Origin: JALYQB01 sp035640155
Lineage (GTDB): Bacteria; Actinomycetota; Actinomycetes; Mycobacteriales; Pseudonocardiaceae
DNA: 19,655 nt
NCBI GenBank assembly: GCA_035640155.1
Contig: DASQWR010000174.1
Location: 1 to 19,655 of the forward strand
Reading direction: 5' to 3'
The stretch's first letter is position 1. Each line of letters begins with the position of its first letter. Shown piece after piece: positions 6,214 to 13,406 of the stretch. The position numbers and the translations under genes are program-made. The notes below the pieces were generated by a model. The model was not told the origin of the DNA, made no database searches, and was given only the letters and a program-made list of their open reading frames with translations.

Positions 6214-7148
6214 CGCGCATCCTGGGGCTGCCCGACGTCCACGCCGGCGATGGTCTGCCGAAACGGGTGACGATCTGGGAGGTGGGGGCCCGCGACGGGT
6301 TGCAGAACGAGCCTGCGGTGCTGGACACCGCCGTCAAGGCCGAGTTCCTCGACCGGTTGGCCGGCGCGGGGCTGGCAGTGCTGGAGGCGACCAGCTTCGT
6401 GCACCCGCGGTGGGTGCCGCAGCTCGCCGACGCCGAGGAGCTGCTGGCGTTGCTGGCACCCCGAGACGGGGTGCGCTACCCGGTCCTGGTGCCCAACGAG
6501 CGCGGGCTGGACCGTGCCCTGGCAGCCGGGGTCACCGAGATCGCGATCTTCGCGGCGGGCACCGAGAGCTTCGCTGCCCGCAACCTCAACCGCACGCTCG
6601 ACGAGCAGTTCGCGATGTTCGACCCGGTGGTGCGCCGGGCCCGTGCCGAGGGGCTCGGCGTGCGCGGCTACGTCTCGATGTGCTGGGGCGACCCGTGGGA
6701 GGGTGCGGTGCCCGTCCACCAGGTCGTCGCGGTGGGCCGGCGGCTGCTCGACATGGGCTGCGGGCAGCTCTCGCTCGGCGACACCATCGGCGTCGCCACC
6801 CCCGGCCACGTCGAGTCGCTGATCGCGGCGTTCGTCCGGGGCGGCATCGGGACGGCTGCGCTGGCCGTGCATTTCCATGACACCTACGGCCAGGCGCTGG
6901 CCAACACCCTTGCGGCGCTTCGCTCCGGCGTCCCCTGCGTGGACGCCAGCGCGGGGGGGTTGGGCGGATGCCCCTATGCCGCGTCGGCGACCGGCAACCT
7001 CGCCACCGAGGACCTGGTGTGGATGCTCGACGGGCTGGGCGTCGCGCACGGGGTGGACCTCGACGCGTTGGTGCAGACCAGTGCGTGGATGGCGGGTCAG
7101 CTGGGCCGCCCCTCGCCGTCCCGGGTGGTCCGGGCGCTGACGGGCTGA
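6210..7148 (+). CDS. Hydroxymethylglutaryl-CoA lyase
   Basis: A 312-residue member of the HMGL/DRE-TIM metallolyase family, splitting 3-hydroxy-3-methylglutaryl-CoA into acetyl-CoA and acetoacetate in leucine breakdown. Seen: EVGARDGLQNE with Arg28 and Asp29 (base and metal site), EATSFVHPRWVPQ, MCWGDPWEG, LSLGDTIGVATP, the metal-binding HFHDTYG (His221, His223) and the HMG-CoA lyase signature GGLGGCPYA with catalytic Cys254, followed by TGNLATEDLVWML. The GTG start overlaps the PH-protein stop (GTGA), with GGAG nine bases before it. Coupling to a membrane PH protein is unexpected functionally, but the carboxylase and acyl-CoA dehydrogenase nearby fit a leucine/branched-acyl theme. Other acyl-CoA lyases of this family are possible, yet the Cys signature favours HMG-CoA lyase. 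Confidence 0.9.
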   Translation: MTRILGLPDVHAGDGLPKRVTIWEVGARDGLQNEPAVLDTAVKAEFLDRLAGAGLAVLEATSFVHPRWVPQLADAEELLALLAPRDGVRYPVLVPNERGLDRALAAGVTEIAIFAAGTESFAARNLNRTLDEQFAMFDPVVRRARAEGLGVRGYVSMCWGDPWEGAVPVHQVVAVGRRLLDMGCGQLSLGDTIGVATPGHVESLIAAFVRGGIGTAALAVHFHDTYGQALANTLAALRSGVPCVDASAGGLGGCPYAASATGNLATEDLVWMLDGLGVAHGVDLDALVQTSAWMAGQLGRPSPSRVVRALTG

Positions 7149-7191
7149 CGGCGGGCCCTGCCAGCAGGTGATCCGCTGGTCGGGCCCGCCG
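7149..7191. terminator. Hairpin between convergent HMG-CoA lyase and carbonic anhydrase
   Basis: A perfect 10-base inverted repeat CGGCGGGCCC (7149-7158) and GGGCCCGCCG (7182-7191), with an inner CCAGC/GCTGG stem (7161-7165 and 7175-7179). It starts on the base after the HMG-CoA lyase stop and lies 14 bases from the carbonic anhydrase stop, so it can serve both strands. Confidence 0.75.
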
Positions 7192-7205
7192 CCATCGAGG
7201 TCGGC

Positions 7206-7694
7206 CTACACGACCTCGTTGAGCTTCCCGGTCTCGACGTCGAACACGAAACCGCGCACGGAGTCCTTGTTCGGGACGAACGGGCTGCCCTTGATCCGCG
7301 CGATGGACTGCCGGACGTCCTCGTCGAGGTCGCCGAACGCCTCGGCAGCCCAGGGCGGCTTCACCCCGACGTCGTCCTGGATGGACTTCTTGAACTCGTC
7401 GTCGGTGAAGGTGAGCATCCCGCAGTCGGTGTGGTGGATGAGGATGATCTCGCTCGTGCCGAGCAGCCGCTGGCTGATGGCGAGCGAGCGGATCTCATCG
7501 TCGGTGATCACGCCGCCCGCGTTGCGGATGACGTGCGCCTCGCCCTCCTCGAGGCCGAGGATGCGGTACACGTCGAGGCGGGCGTCCATGCAGGCCACGA
7601 CGGCGACGCCCTTGGCGGGCGGCAGCGGGCGCGGACCGGAGAAGCTCTCTGCGTAGCGGGCGTTGTTGGCGAGCAGGTCGTCGGTGACGGACAC
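7206..7694 (-). CDS. Beta-class carbonic anhydrase
   Basis: A 162-residue zinc enzyme interconverting CO2 and bicarbonate. The zinc ligands and catalytic pair are visible: Cys35 with Asp37/Arg39 in ACMDARLD, and His88/Cys91 in HHTDCGM; HVIRNAGG (54-61) is also present. Length and ligand positions match the short type II-like clade exemplified by mycobacterial Rv1284. The GTG start at 7694 is preceded by GAGGAG at good spacing; a longer reading to 7898 is a low-complexity extension and was rejected. Bicarbonate supply would help the biotin carboxylase encoded nearby, but that link is inference. It is convergent with HMG-CoA lyase and divergent from the mycosin-like protease gene. Confidence 0.92.
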   Translation of the reverse strand: MSVTDDLLANNARYAESFSGPRPLPPAKGVAVVACMDARLDVYRILGLEEGEAHVIRNAGGVITDDEIRSLAISQRLLGTSEIILIHHTDCGMLTFTDDEFKKSIQDDVGVKPPWAAEAFGDLDEDVRQSIARIKGSPFVPNKDSVRGFVFDVETGKLNEVV

Positions 7695-7701
7695 GATTCT
7701 C

Positions 7702-7725
7702 CTCGGATACGGGCTCGGATACGGG
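7702..7725 (-). repeat. Tandem 12-base duplication before carbonic anhydrase
   Basis: CTCGGATACGGG occurs twice head to tail (7702-7713 and 7714-7725). On the coding strand this is CCCGTATCCGAG twice, and the proximal copy supplies part of the GAGGAG ribosome-binding site. It may be a simple slippage duplication in the leader or a pair of regulator half-sites. Confidence 0.7.
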
Positions 7726-7914
7726 GTTGTGGGCCGGGAGCGGCCGCGCGCGGGCGCCGCGAGAGGTGCGACGCGGGCGGGCGGCCTAGCGACACAGCCC
7801 GTCGAAGGCGTTCGTCCGACGGCCCGGCCAGAACGGCTCGAGCTGTTCACGCGGCATGCGCATATCGTCACGGCAGTATGGCCTCGCGGCAACCCCACGA
7901 TCAGGACCGGGCAC

Positions 7915-7920
7915 TACCCT
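7915..7920 (+). promoter_or_regulatory. Putative -10 box of the mycosin-like protease gene
   Basis: TACCCT lies eight bases before the ATG at 7929, so the transcript would be leaderless or have a leader of only a base or two. No ribosome-binding site is present. The rest of the 234-base divergent spacer (7695-7928) shows only the 12-base duplication and no gene. Confidence 0.5.
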
Positions 7921-7928
7921 GTGGCCGC

Positions 7929-9113
7929 ATGCGGGCTGTGTTGCGGCTGCCGCACCTGGTGACGGTGCTGCTCCTGGTGGGGACGGTGGCAGCGGTGGGC
8001 GCGCCGGCGGCGTCGGGGGACCAGGCCCGGGACGGCCAGTACTGGCTGCAGGATCTGAACCTGCCCGCGGCGTGGGAGATCAGCCGCGGCGCCGGAGTGG
8101 TGGTCGGCGTGGTCGACTCCGGCGCGAACAGCCGCCACCCGGACCTGGCCGGCGCGCTGCTGCCGGGCACCGTGATCAATCCTGACCCCACGACGGACGA
8201 TCCGGTCGGTCACGGAACGGCGGTCTCGGTGCTCATCGCGGGCCGTGGCCACGGCGGGGACGACGGCACGCTCGGCGTCGCACCGGAGGCGATGCTGCTG
8301 CCCATCACGGCCGACAGCGGCTCGAACTGGCTCCGGGAGGGCATCCGGTGGGCCGTGGACCATGGGGCAAGAGTGATCAACATTTCGTCCGGCGACTACA
8401 ACGGGGAGGCAGCCGCGAGCGGTTACCACGACTCGCTCGCCTATGCCGAGTCCCGCGATGTCGTCGTGATCGCGAGCGCCGGCAAGGGTGACGCGGTGGG
8501 CCAGGTGAGTGGCCTGGCCAGTCGCCCGGGCGTGGTCGCTGTCTCGGCCGTCGACGACACCGGGACGTTCCGCCCGGACGCCAGCAACCAGGGTCCCGGC
8601 GTCGAGCTGGCAGCGCCCGGGGTGGCCATGCCGATGCTGTCCGAGGACGGCGACGCGGGCTTCCGCCTGGCCACGTTCACCGGCACCAGCCTCTCCGCTC
8701 CGCTCGTCGCCGGTACGGCAGCGCTCATCCGGTCGGAGTACCCGGACCTGAACGCCGCGAGCGTGGTGCAGCGGCTGATCAGCACCGCCACCGATGCCGG
8801 TCCGCCGGGGCGCGACCCGCAGTACGGTCACGGGATCGTGAACCCGGTGGCGGCGCTGACCGCTGATGTCGCCCCGGTGGCGCAGAACCCGTTGGGCAGC
8901 GTCACCGAGCTCCTGGAGACGACGCCGGCGCCACCGGTGGCGCAGGGCCCGCCGGAGTCCTCGGCGGGGGAGCCCGTCTCGCTGGGCCTGGTGTTCGGCG
9001 TGCTCGGAGGTGCTGCAGTGCTGGGAGGTGCTGCGGTGCTCGTCGTGGTGCTGGTGGTGCAGCGCCGCAGACCCGCACCGGTGCGCCACCCGCCGCCGGG
9101 GTCGTGGCAGTGA
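7929..9113 (+). CDS. Mycosin-like S8 serine protease, type VII secretion associated
   Basis: A 394-residue subtilisin-family protease with a signal peptide (hydrophobic LPHLVTVLLLVGTVAAV), an S8 catalytic domain, a Pro-rich linker and a C-terminal transmembrane helix (about 352-376) before a short basic tail. This is the layout of mycosins (MycP), which are anchored outside the membrane with ESX systems. Catalytic residues: Asp63 (VVDSGANSRHPDL), His95 (GHGTAVS) and Ser254 (FTGTSLSAP). The oxyanion-hole asparagine usual in subtilases (AAGN) appears as Lys186 (ASAGKGD). QYWLQDLNLPAAW at the mature N-terminus also matches mycosins. It precedes PPE-like and EspG-like genes but no EccB/C/D/E genes, so it may serve a core encoded elsewhere. 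Lys186 could lower activity. Confidence 0.88.
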   Translation: MRAVLRLPHLVTVLLLVGTVAAVGAPAASGDQARDGQYWLQDLNLPAAWEISRGAGVVVGVVDSGANSRHPDLAGALLPGTVINPDPTTDDPVGHGTAVSVLIAGRGHGGDDGTLGVAPEAMLLPITADSGSNWLREGIRWAVDHGARVINISSGDYNGEAAASGYHDSLAYAESRDVVVIASAGKGDAVGQVSGLASRPGVVAVSAVDDTGTFRPDASNQGPGVELAAPGVAMPMLSEDGDAGFRLATFTGTSLSAPLVAGTAALIRSEYPDLNAASVVQRLISTATDAGPPGRDPQYGHGIVNPVAALTADVAPVAQNPLGSVTELLETTPAPPVAQGPPESSAGEPVSLGLVFGVLGGAAVLGGAAVLVVVLVVQRRRPAPVRHPPPGSWQ

Positions 9114-9127
9114 GGTCACGACCCCGG
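9096..9127 (+). terminator. Hairpin spanning the mycosin-like gene stop
   Basis: CCGGGGTCGTG (9096-9106) and CACGACCCCGG (9117-9127) form a perfect 11-base stem with a 10-base loop that contains the TGA stop (9111-9113). It probably ends or attenuates transcription before the PPE-like gene, which has its own promoter candidate. Confidence 0.6.
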
Positions 9128-9162
9128 GATCTTCCCTGCCCCTGGAACTTCTGCGCGCTGTG

Positions 9163-9192
9163 TTGCGTCGCAGGTGCACCCAGGGATAGACA
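9163..9192 (+). promoter_or_regulatory. Putative promoter of the PPE-like/EspG operon
   Basis: TTGCGT (9163-9168) and TAGACA (9187-9192) are separated by 18 bases, resembling a housekeeping sigma promoter. The predicted transcript begins near 9199 and carries the AAGGGGG ribosome-binding site (9213-9219) ahead of the ATG at 9225. Confidence 0.4.
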
Positions 9193-9224
9193 GTGACGTG
9201 ACAGACGGGGTGAAGGGGGTCCTC

Positions 9225-10595
9225 ATGGTCGGGCGCAACACCAGCTGGGCCGACGCGAGCGTGGCCGGGGAGTCACACGAGACGCTGTACAACTGGGTGC
9301 ACCAGGGGCACGACCTGCCCGGGCTGTCCGACGTCCACGTCGGCTACGCCGCCCAGGGCACCAGCATCCAGCAGGCAGCGCAGGACCTCGGCACCGCCTT
9401 CAATGCGCTGCTGCCCTACTGGCGTGGCCGGGATGCTGAGGCGGCTGCGCGCTCGGTCACCCTGTTCGCCGGCCAGCTCCACGCGCTGGGTGAGAAGGTC
9501 ACCACGCAGGCACACACCATGAACGACGTGCACCGCGCCACCGTGACCGTGCAGCGACAGATCCAGGAGCCGAAGACGCCCACCGTCGGCGCCTCGATGG
9601 ACGGCGCGGCGAAGGGCGCCGGGATGGGAGCACCACTCGGGGTCCCCGGGATGATCGCGGGCGGGATCGCCGGTGGCGTCGCCGACTACAACGACCAGGT
9701 CGCTGCCGCCAAGGCGGCGGAGGAGCAGGCCCGTCGGGACTACCAGGCGTTCCTCACCACCACCGCCGGCGCCGCCTCGTCCGCGCCGGCGCTGACCGAA
9801 CTCGACACCATGAAGGCGGGCGGGAGCTTCGCCCCGCCGTCGGCAAGCTGGGTGGGCACGCCGGAGACCAGCGTCGGCCAGAGCGGTGGCGGGACCGGCC
9901 CGGCCGGCACCGCGACCCAGTACGCCGGCCCGTCCGGTGTCGGCAGTCACGTCGCGGCCGCGCAGCTCGGCGGTGGCGGGCCCGCGGCGTCCTCGCCTGC
10001 CGCGGCGATGAGGGCTGGCCCGCAGTACGCGTCGGCCACCGGACCGCAGGGCGGGGGTGTGCTTCCTCCCGGGACCCAGGGCGCTCAAGCCGATGGCCGG
10101 GCCGACGCCGGGCGCTCCGGCGCCCCCCACGGATCGGGGCCCTACCGGCCGGGTACCGGCGCTGGTGGTGGCTTCGGCCCCACCGGGACACCGGCTCCCG
10201 GTGTGTGGGCTGGTGGTTCCGCAGGCGCCGGCGGGTACGGCGGCGGGCGTGGAGCGGGAAGCTTCGGACCGTCCGGCTCGCGCAGCGCGGGTGCCCTCGA
10301 CGGTCCCGGCCGTGGCTCGTCCGGGAGTCGCGCTCCGTCCTGGGATCGGGGTCCGTCCGGGATCGGTGGCCCGCCTGCCGGTGAGGCAGCGGCAACCCGC
10401 GGGGCCGGACCGGCTGACCCACGGGGCGCCGCGGTCCCCCCGACGATGGGACCCGGCGCAGGGCGGTCCGGCGAGGGGGACCAGGAGTACCTGCGGCCCG
10501 ACTATCTCGTCGAGGACCCCGAGGTGTGGGGCGCCGGGGTGTACGTGGCCCCGCCGGTGATCGGCGAGGATCCCGACGTCTACCAGCAGCGATGA
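9225..10595 (+). CDS. PPE-like/WXG-type protein with long Gly-Ala-Pro-rich region
   Basis: A 456-residue protein. Residues about 20-130 form a helical type VII substrate-like domain: ETLYNWVHQGHDLPGLSDVH, then LPYWRGRDAEAAARSV, whose Trp-x-Gly turn matches the WXG/PPE helical hairpin. A glycine-zipper stretch follows (GAGMGAPLGVPGMIAGGIAG), then roughly 230 residues rich in Gly, Ala, Pro and Ser. The end is acidic and conserved-looking: YLVEDPEVWG and APPVIGEDPD, a tail familiar from PPE-domain proteins of Pseudonocardiaceae. ATG at 9225 was chosen for its AAGGGGG ribosome-binding site; GTG at 9198 in the same frame is possible. It overlaps the EspG-like gene by four bases (ATGA), as expected for a substrate and its chaperone. 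The role outside the cell is unknown. Confidence 0.78.
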   Translation: MVGRNTSWADASVAGESHETLYNWVHQGHDLPGLSDVHVGYAAQGTSIQQAAQDLGTAFNALLPYWRGRDAEAAARSVTLFAGQLHALGEKVTTQAHTMNDVHRATVTVQRQIQEPKTPTVGASMDGAAKGAGMGAPLGVPGMIAGGIAGGVADYNDQVAAAKAAEEQARRDYQAFLTTTAGAASSAPALTELDTMKAGGSFAPPSASWVGTPETSVGQSGGGTGPAGTATQYAGPSGVGSHVAAAQLGGGGPAASSPAAAMRAGPQYASATGPQGGGVLPPGTQGAQADGRADAGRSGAPHGSGPYRPGTGAGGGFGPTGTPAPGVWAGGSAGAGGYGGGRGAGSFGPSGSRSAGALDGPGRGSSGSRAPSWDRGPSGIGGPPAGEAAATRGAGPADPRGAAVPPTMGPGAGRSGEGDQEYLRPDYLVEDPEVWGAGVYVAPPVIGEDPDVYQQR

Positions 10596-11362
10596 CCGGG
10601 CTGACGGTCTCCCGGCGGCAGCTGCACCTGCTGTCCCGGCAGACCGGGGCGAACGACTGGTCGTTCCCGTTCCGGGCGCCGCAGTGGCCATGGCGCTCGG
10701 CCGAGGAGCAATCGAGGGCGGAGTTGGCCGTCCGCCGGGAGCTCGAGTCCGCCGGACTGCTGGTGCCCGGCGGGGACGGGACCTGGCAGGCCGATCCGCT
10801 GCTGGGCGCCGCGGCGGTGCTGCTCGGCAGCTGGACCCGCAGCGCCGACCTCGTCTACCACGCCCCCGAGGGCACCGTGGTCGCGGCGGTCTACAGCGAC
10901 GGCACGCACGGCGTGCGGGTGGTGGGCGCTGACATCGCCAGCGGCGAGGACCTGCGGTTGGACCTGACCGACCCGGTCGAGCCGTTCGGGGCGCTGCTGG
11001 ACACCGTGCCCGACCGGCCCGCGGGGTCGTCGGCGCCGGTGCGGGTTCCCGCCCGGGAGGGCGCGCTGAGCGCCGACGGACCCACCACCCGGCGGGCCAC
11101 CGAAGACCTCCGGATCGTCCGCACGCTGATCGAGTCAGGGGCCGGGATGGGCCGGATCGGCGCGTCCGCGCGGTCTGCTCCCGGGGCGCGCGAGCATCGC
11201 TGCCCGCGGCTGGTGGCTTTCGTGGACAGCTCGTCGGTACACGTCGGTGGGCGCTACGAACTCTCGCACGGCGGTGGCTACGCCACGCTCGCCCCGGCCG
11301 GCAGGACGACCCTGATCAACGCGGCGCACCGGATGCTGGCCGACACCAGTGTCGCGGCCTGA
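10592..11362 (+). CDS. espG: EspG-like ESX secretion-associated chaperone
   Basis: A 256-residue protein resembling the EspG family, cytosolic chaperones that bind PPE-type substrates and guide them to type VII secretion. Supporting features: the N-terminal VSRRQLHLLSRQTG strand/helix, internal LGAAAVLLGSWTRSADLVYHA with AAVYSDGTHGVRVVG, and a C-terminal VDSSSVHVGGRYELS...TTLINAAHRML region, which fit the mixed alpha-beta EspG fold in length and order. The ATG overlaps the PPE-like stop (ATGA), so the two are translationally coupled. Sequence conservation across EspG proteins is weak; the call leans on family pattern and neighbours together. Confidence 0.75.
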   Translation: MTGLTVSRRQLHLLSRQTGANDWSFPFRAPQWPWRSAEEQSRAELAVRRELESAGLLVPGGDGTWQADPLLGAAAVLLGSWTRSADLVYHAPEGTVVAAVYSDGTHGVRVVGADIASGEDLRLDLTDPVEPFGALLDTVPDRPAGSSAPVRVPAREGALSADGPTTRRATEDLRIVRTLIESGAGMGRIGASARSAPGAREHRCPRLVAFVDSSSVHVGGRYELSHGGGYATLAPAGRTTLINAAHRMLADTSVAA

Positions 11363-11396
11363 GCGCCGGGCACCGTTACGGAGAGGGGAACCGAAC

Positions 11397-11792
11397 ATGG
11401 CGATGACGCCGGCCGACGGGATGGTGGCTGACGGCGGTGGCGGGGACGTCGCTCCGCCACCGCAGCCCGACCTGACCACCCTCGGCACCGGAGCCGTCGA
11501 GGTGACCCCGGACCAGCTGCGCGAGTTCAGCCGGAAGGCGGCGAGGCTGAGCGACGCCGCCGACCGGATGAAGACCGAGCTCCTCGGCCTGCAGAGTCGT
11601 GGGATGTCGGTCGGCTCGGGTGAGTACGCGCCGCAGATCGTCCAGTTCTACCGGAACCTGATCGGCGGGGAGGCCGCGCCCGCGGTGGGGCTGGCCATCC
11701 GCGAGCTGGAGAAGATGCAGCAGGCGGCCTCCGGCTCGGCGGACCAGTGGGAGCAGACCGACGAGACCAGCGCCACCCAGTGGCGGGCCTGA
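11397..11792 (+). CDS. Small helical protein of the type VII cluster
   Basis: A 131-residue protein starting with ATG after GAGAGGGG (11381-11388), 34 bases after the EspG-like stop, so probably in the same operon. Residues 1-35 are Gly/Pro-rich and flexible. From VEVTPDQLREFSRKAARLSD onward it is amphipathic helix, broken near Ser-Val-Gly-Ser-Gly-Glu-Tyr, and followed by a second helix with REIEKM-like spacing (RELEKMQQAASGSADQW). The helix-turn-helix hairpin size fits an Esx/WXG100-like fold, but there is no clear Trp-x-Gly in the turn; tryptophans occur only near the end (QWEQ and QWRA). I do not assign a named family. A secreted partner of the PPE-like protein is the most economical guess. 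It is convergent with hisN, with only six bases between stops. Confidence 0.75.
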   Translation: MAMTPADGMVADGGGGDVAPPPQPDLTTLGTGAVEVTPDQLREFSRKAARLSDAADRMKTELLGLQSRGMSVGSGEYAPQIVQFYRNLIGGEAAPAVGLAIRELEKMQQAASGSADQWEQTDETSATQWRA

Positions 11793-11798
11793 CCCGGC

Positions 11799-12653
11799 TC
11801 ACCGCAGGTGCGCGAGGGCGGCGTCGTGCAGCAGGCCGTTGGACGACAGCGCGCTGCCCCTGTCGTGGCGGGGGTTGCCCTCCAGGTCGGTGAACCGGCC
11901 GCCGGCCTGCTCGACGATCACCTGCACGGCGGCGACGTCCCAGGCGTTGACGACGGGTTCGGCGGCGAGGTCGATCGCCCCCTCGGCGACCAGGCAGTGC
12001 TGCCAGCAGTCGCCGAAGGCGCGGTTCTCCCAGCAGGCGTCCACGAGCGCGAGGTAGGCCTCGCGGGTGCGGTGCTGCACCCAGCTGCCCAGGTGCGTGG
12101 TGGAGACGTAGGCGTCAGCCAGCGTCGACACCGCGGACACCGCGATGGCGCGCTCGGTGTCGTCGGGGTCGCAGGTGTGCGCACCGCAGCCCTCGGCGGC
12201 CCACCAGCGCCGGCCCAGCGCGGGCATGCTCACCACGCCGACCACGGGGTGGCCGTCGGTGACCAGCGCCACGAGGGTGCCCCAGGCGGGCACGCCGCGC
12301 AGGAAGTTCTTCGTGCCGTCGATCGGGTCCAGCACCCAGGTGCGGTTGCTTCCCGTGCGGCCGCTTTCCGTGCAGCTGGGTCCCGTCTTGCTGGGTCCCG
12401 CGCCGGCGCCGCGCTCCTCGCCCAGCACCGCGTCGCCCGGACGTTGCTCGGCGAGCGTCGCTCGGATCGCATCCTCCACCGCCAGGTCGGCGTCGGTCAC
12501 CGGCGTGCGGTCGGGTTTCCGGCGCACCCGCAGGTCGTGCGCGGTGAACCGGCCGCGGGTGATCCCGTCGGCGATGGTGGCCATTGAGAGGGCGAGCTGC
12601 AGGTCGGCGCTCGTGTCCGTGGGCGGGACGTCGGTCGCGCTGGGATCGGGCAC
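11799..12653 (-). CDS. hisN: Histidinol-phosphatase / inositol monophosphatase family enzyme
   Basis: A 284-residue magnesium-dependent phosphatase of the IMPase fold. Motifs: KPDRTPVTDADLAVE, GEERG (metal Glu), LDPIDGTKNFLRGVPAWGTL with the DPIDGT metal/phosphate site, and the C-terminal WDVAAVQVIVEQAGGRFTD. The string GTKNFxRGVPxW is typical of actinobacterial HisN, which dephosphorylates histidinol phosphate in histidine synthesis; inositol monophosphatase activity is the alternative. The GTG start at 12653 is chosen because the family begins about 20 residues before the internal ATG (12584). A possible -10 (GACGAT) lies eight bases upstream, so it may be leaderless. It shares a 36-base divergent spacer with the response-regulator gene. 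No other his gene is nearby. Confidence 0.88.
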   Translation of the reverse strand: MPDPSATDVPPTDTSADLQLALSMATIADGITRGRFTAHDLRVRRKPDRTPVTDADLAVEDAIRATLAEQRPGDAVLGEERGAGAGPSKTGPSCTESGRTGSNRTWVLDPIDGTKNFLRGVPAWGTLVALVTDGHPVVGVVSMPALGRRWWAAEGCGAHTCDPDDTERAIAVSAVSTLADAYVSTTHLGSWVQHRTREAYLALVDACWENRAFGDCWQHCLVAEGAIDLAAEPVVNAWDVAAVQVIVEQAGGRFTDLEGNPRHDRGSALSSNGLLHDAALAHLR

Positions 12654-12676
12654 GGTCGCCGATCGTCCCACGGACC

Positions 12677-12682
12677 TAGGCT
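12677..12682 (+). promoter_or_regulatory. Putative -10 box of the response-regulator gene (leaderless)
   Basis: TAGGCT is followed by seven bases and the GTG start at 12690, with no ribosome-binding site needed. The box overlaps the CCTAGG palindrome (12675-12680) in the 36-base spacer shared with hisN, whose -35 region must overlap it. Confidence 0.55.
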
Positions 12683-12689
12683 GTCGAGG

Positions 12690-13343
12690 GTGACCACCGT
12701 CTTGCTCGCCGAGGACGACACCGCGATCGCCGAACCGCTCTCCCGCGCACTGCAGCGCGAGGGGCACCGGGTGGTGCGGGTGGGCGACGGCCCGGCCGCC
12801 CTGCACCGCGCCGACGACGGCGAGGTGGACCTGCTGGTGCTCGACCTGGGGCTGCCCGAGATGGACGGGCTGGACGTCTGCCGCCGGCTGCGCCGTACCC
12901 GTCCGGATCTCCCGGTGCTCATGCTCACCGCCCGCGCCGACGAGGTGGACTTCGTGGTGGGTCTCGACGCGGGCGCCGACGACTACGTGGCCAAGCCGTT
13001 CCGGCTCGCGGAGCTGCTGGCGCGGGTGCGCGCGCTGCTGCGGCGCAGCGTCCCCGACGTGCTGGAGGCGGCGGGGGTGCGGATGGAGCTCTCCGCCCGG
13101 CGGGTGCTGGTCGAGGGCGAGGAGGTCACGTTGGCGAACAAGGAGTTCGAGCTGCTGCGGGTGCTGCTGCACCGGGCCGGTCAGGTGGTCAGCCGCGAGG
13201 AGATCCTCCGCGAGGTGTGGAACGCCCCGGAGCTCAAGACGTCCAAGACGCTGGACATGCACATGTCCTGGCTGCGCCGCAAGATCGGCAGCGCTCGGAT
13301 CGTCACCATCCGGGGCGTGGGTTTCCGCTTCAACGCCGGGTGA
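12690..13343 (+). CDS. OmpR/PhoB-family response regulator
   Basis: A 217-residue two-component regulator. Receiver domain residues are all present: AEDD near the N-terminus (Glu8-Asp10), the phosphorylation site Asp52 (LVLDLGLPEMDG), Thr80 (LMLTARAD) and Lys102 (DDYVAKPFRLAELLARVRAL). The C-terminal winged-helix domain (about 125-217) reads LANKEFELLRVLLHRAGQVV, SREEILREVWN and DMHMSWLRRKIG, ending IRGVGFRF. It is upstream of the sensor kinase gene by 63 bases and surely its partner. The leaderless GTG start is supported by TAGGCT seven bases upstream. The signal sensed is unknown. Confidence 0.94.
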   Translation: MTTVLLAEDDTAIAEPLSRALQREGHRVVRVGDGPAALHRADDGEVDLLVLDLGLPEMDGLDVCRRLRRTRPDLPVLMLTARADEVDFVVGLDAGADDYVAKPFRLAELLARVRALLRRSVPDVLEAAGVRMELSARRVLVEGEEVTLANKEFELLRVLLHRAGQVVSREEILREVWNAPELKTSKTLDMHMSWLRRKIGSARIVTIRGVGFRFNAG

Positions 13344-13406
13344 ACGACGGTGGTCGCCGATGGTTCGCCCAGCGCGCAGGGACGCTTCACCCGGAGGGGA
13401 GTTGGC

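Noticed and set aside
7695..7898. N-terminal extension of the carbonic anhydrase
   Set aside because: Low-complexity Arg/Pro-rich sequence absent from the family; a good ribosome-binding site precedes the GTG at 7694 and the zinc-ligand positions then match relatives.
9000..9043. 18-base internal repeat in the mycosin-like gene
   Set aside because: It encodes the repeated GAAVL/GGAAVL pattern of the transmembrane helix and needs no special explanation.
9273..10691. Long minus-strand frame opposite the PPE-like gene
   Set aside because: Mirror of a Gly/Ala/Pro-rich coding region; no recognisable motifs, and the plus-strand product has a coherent domain layout.
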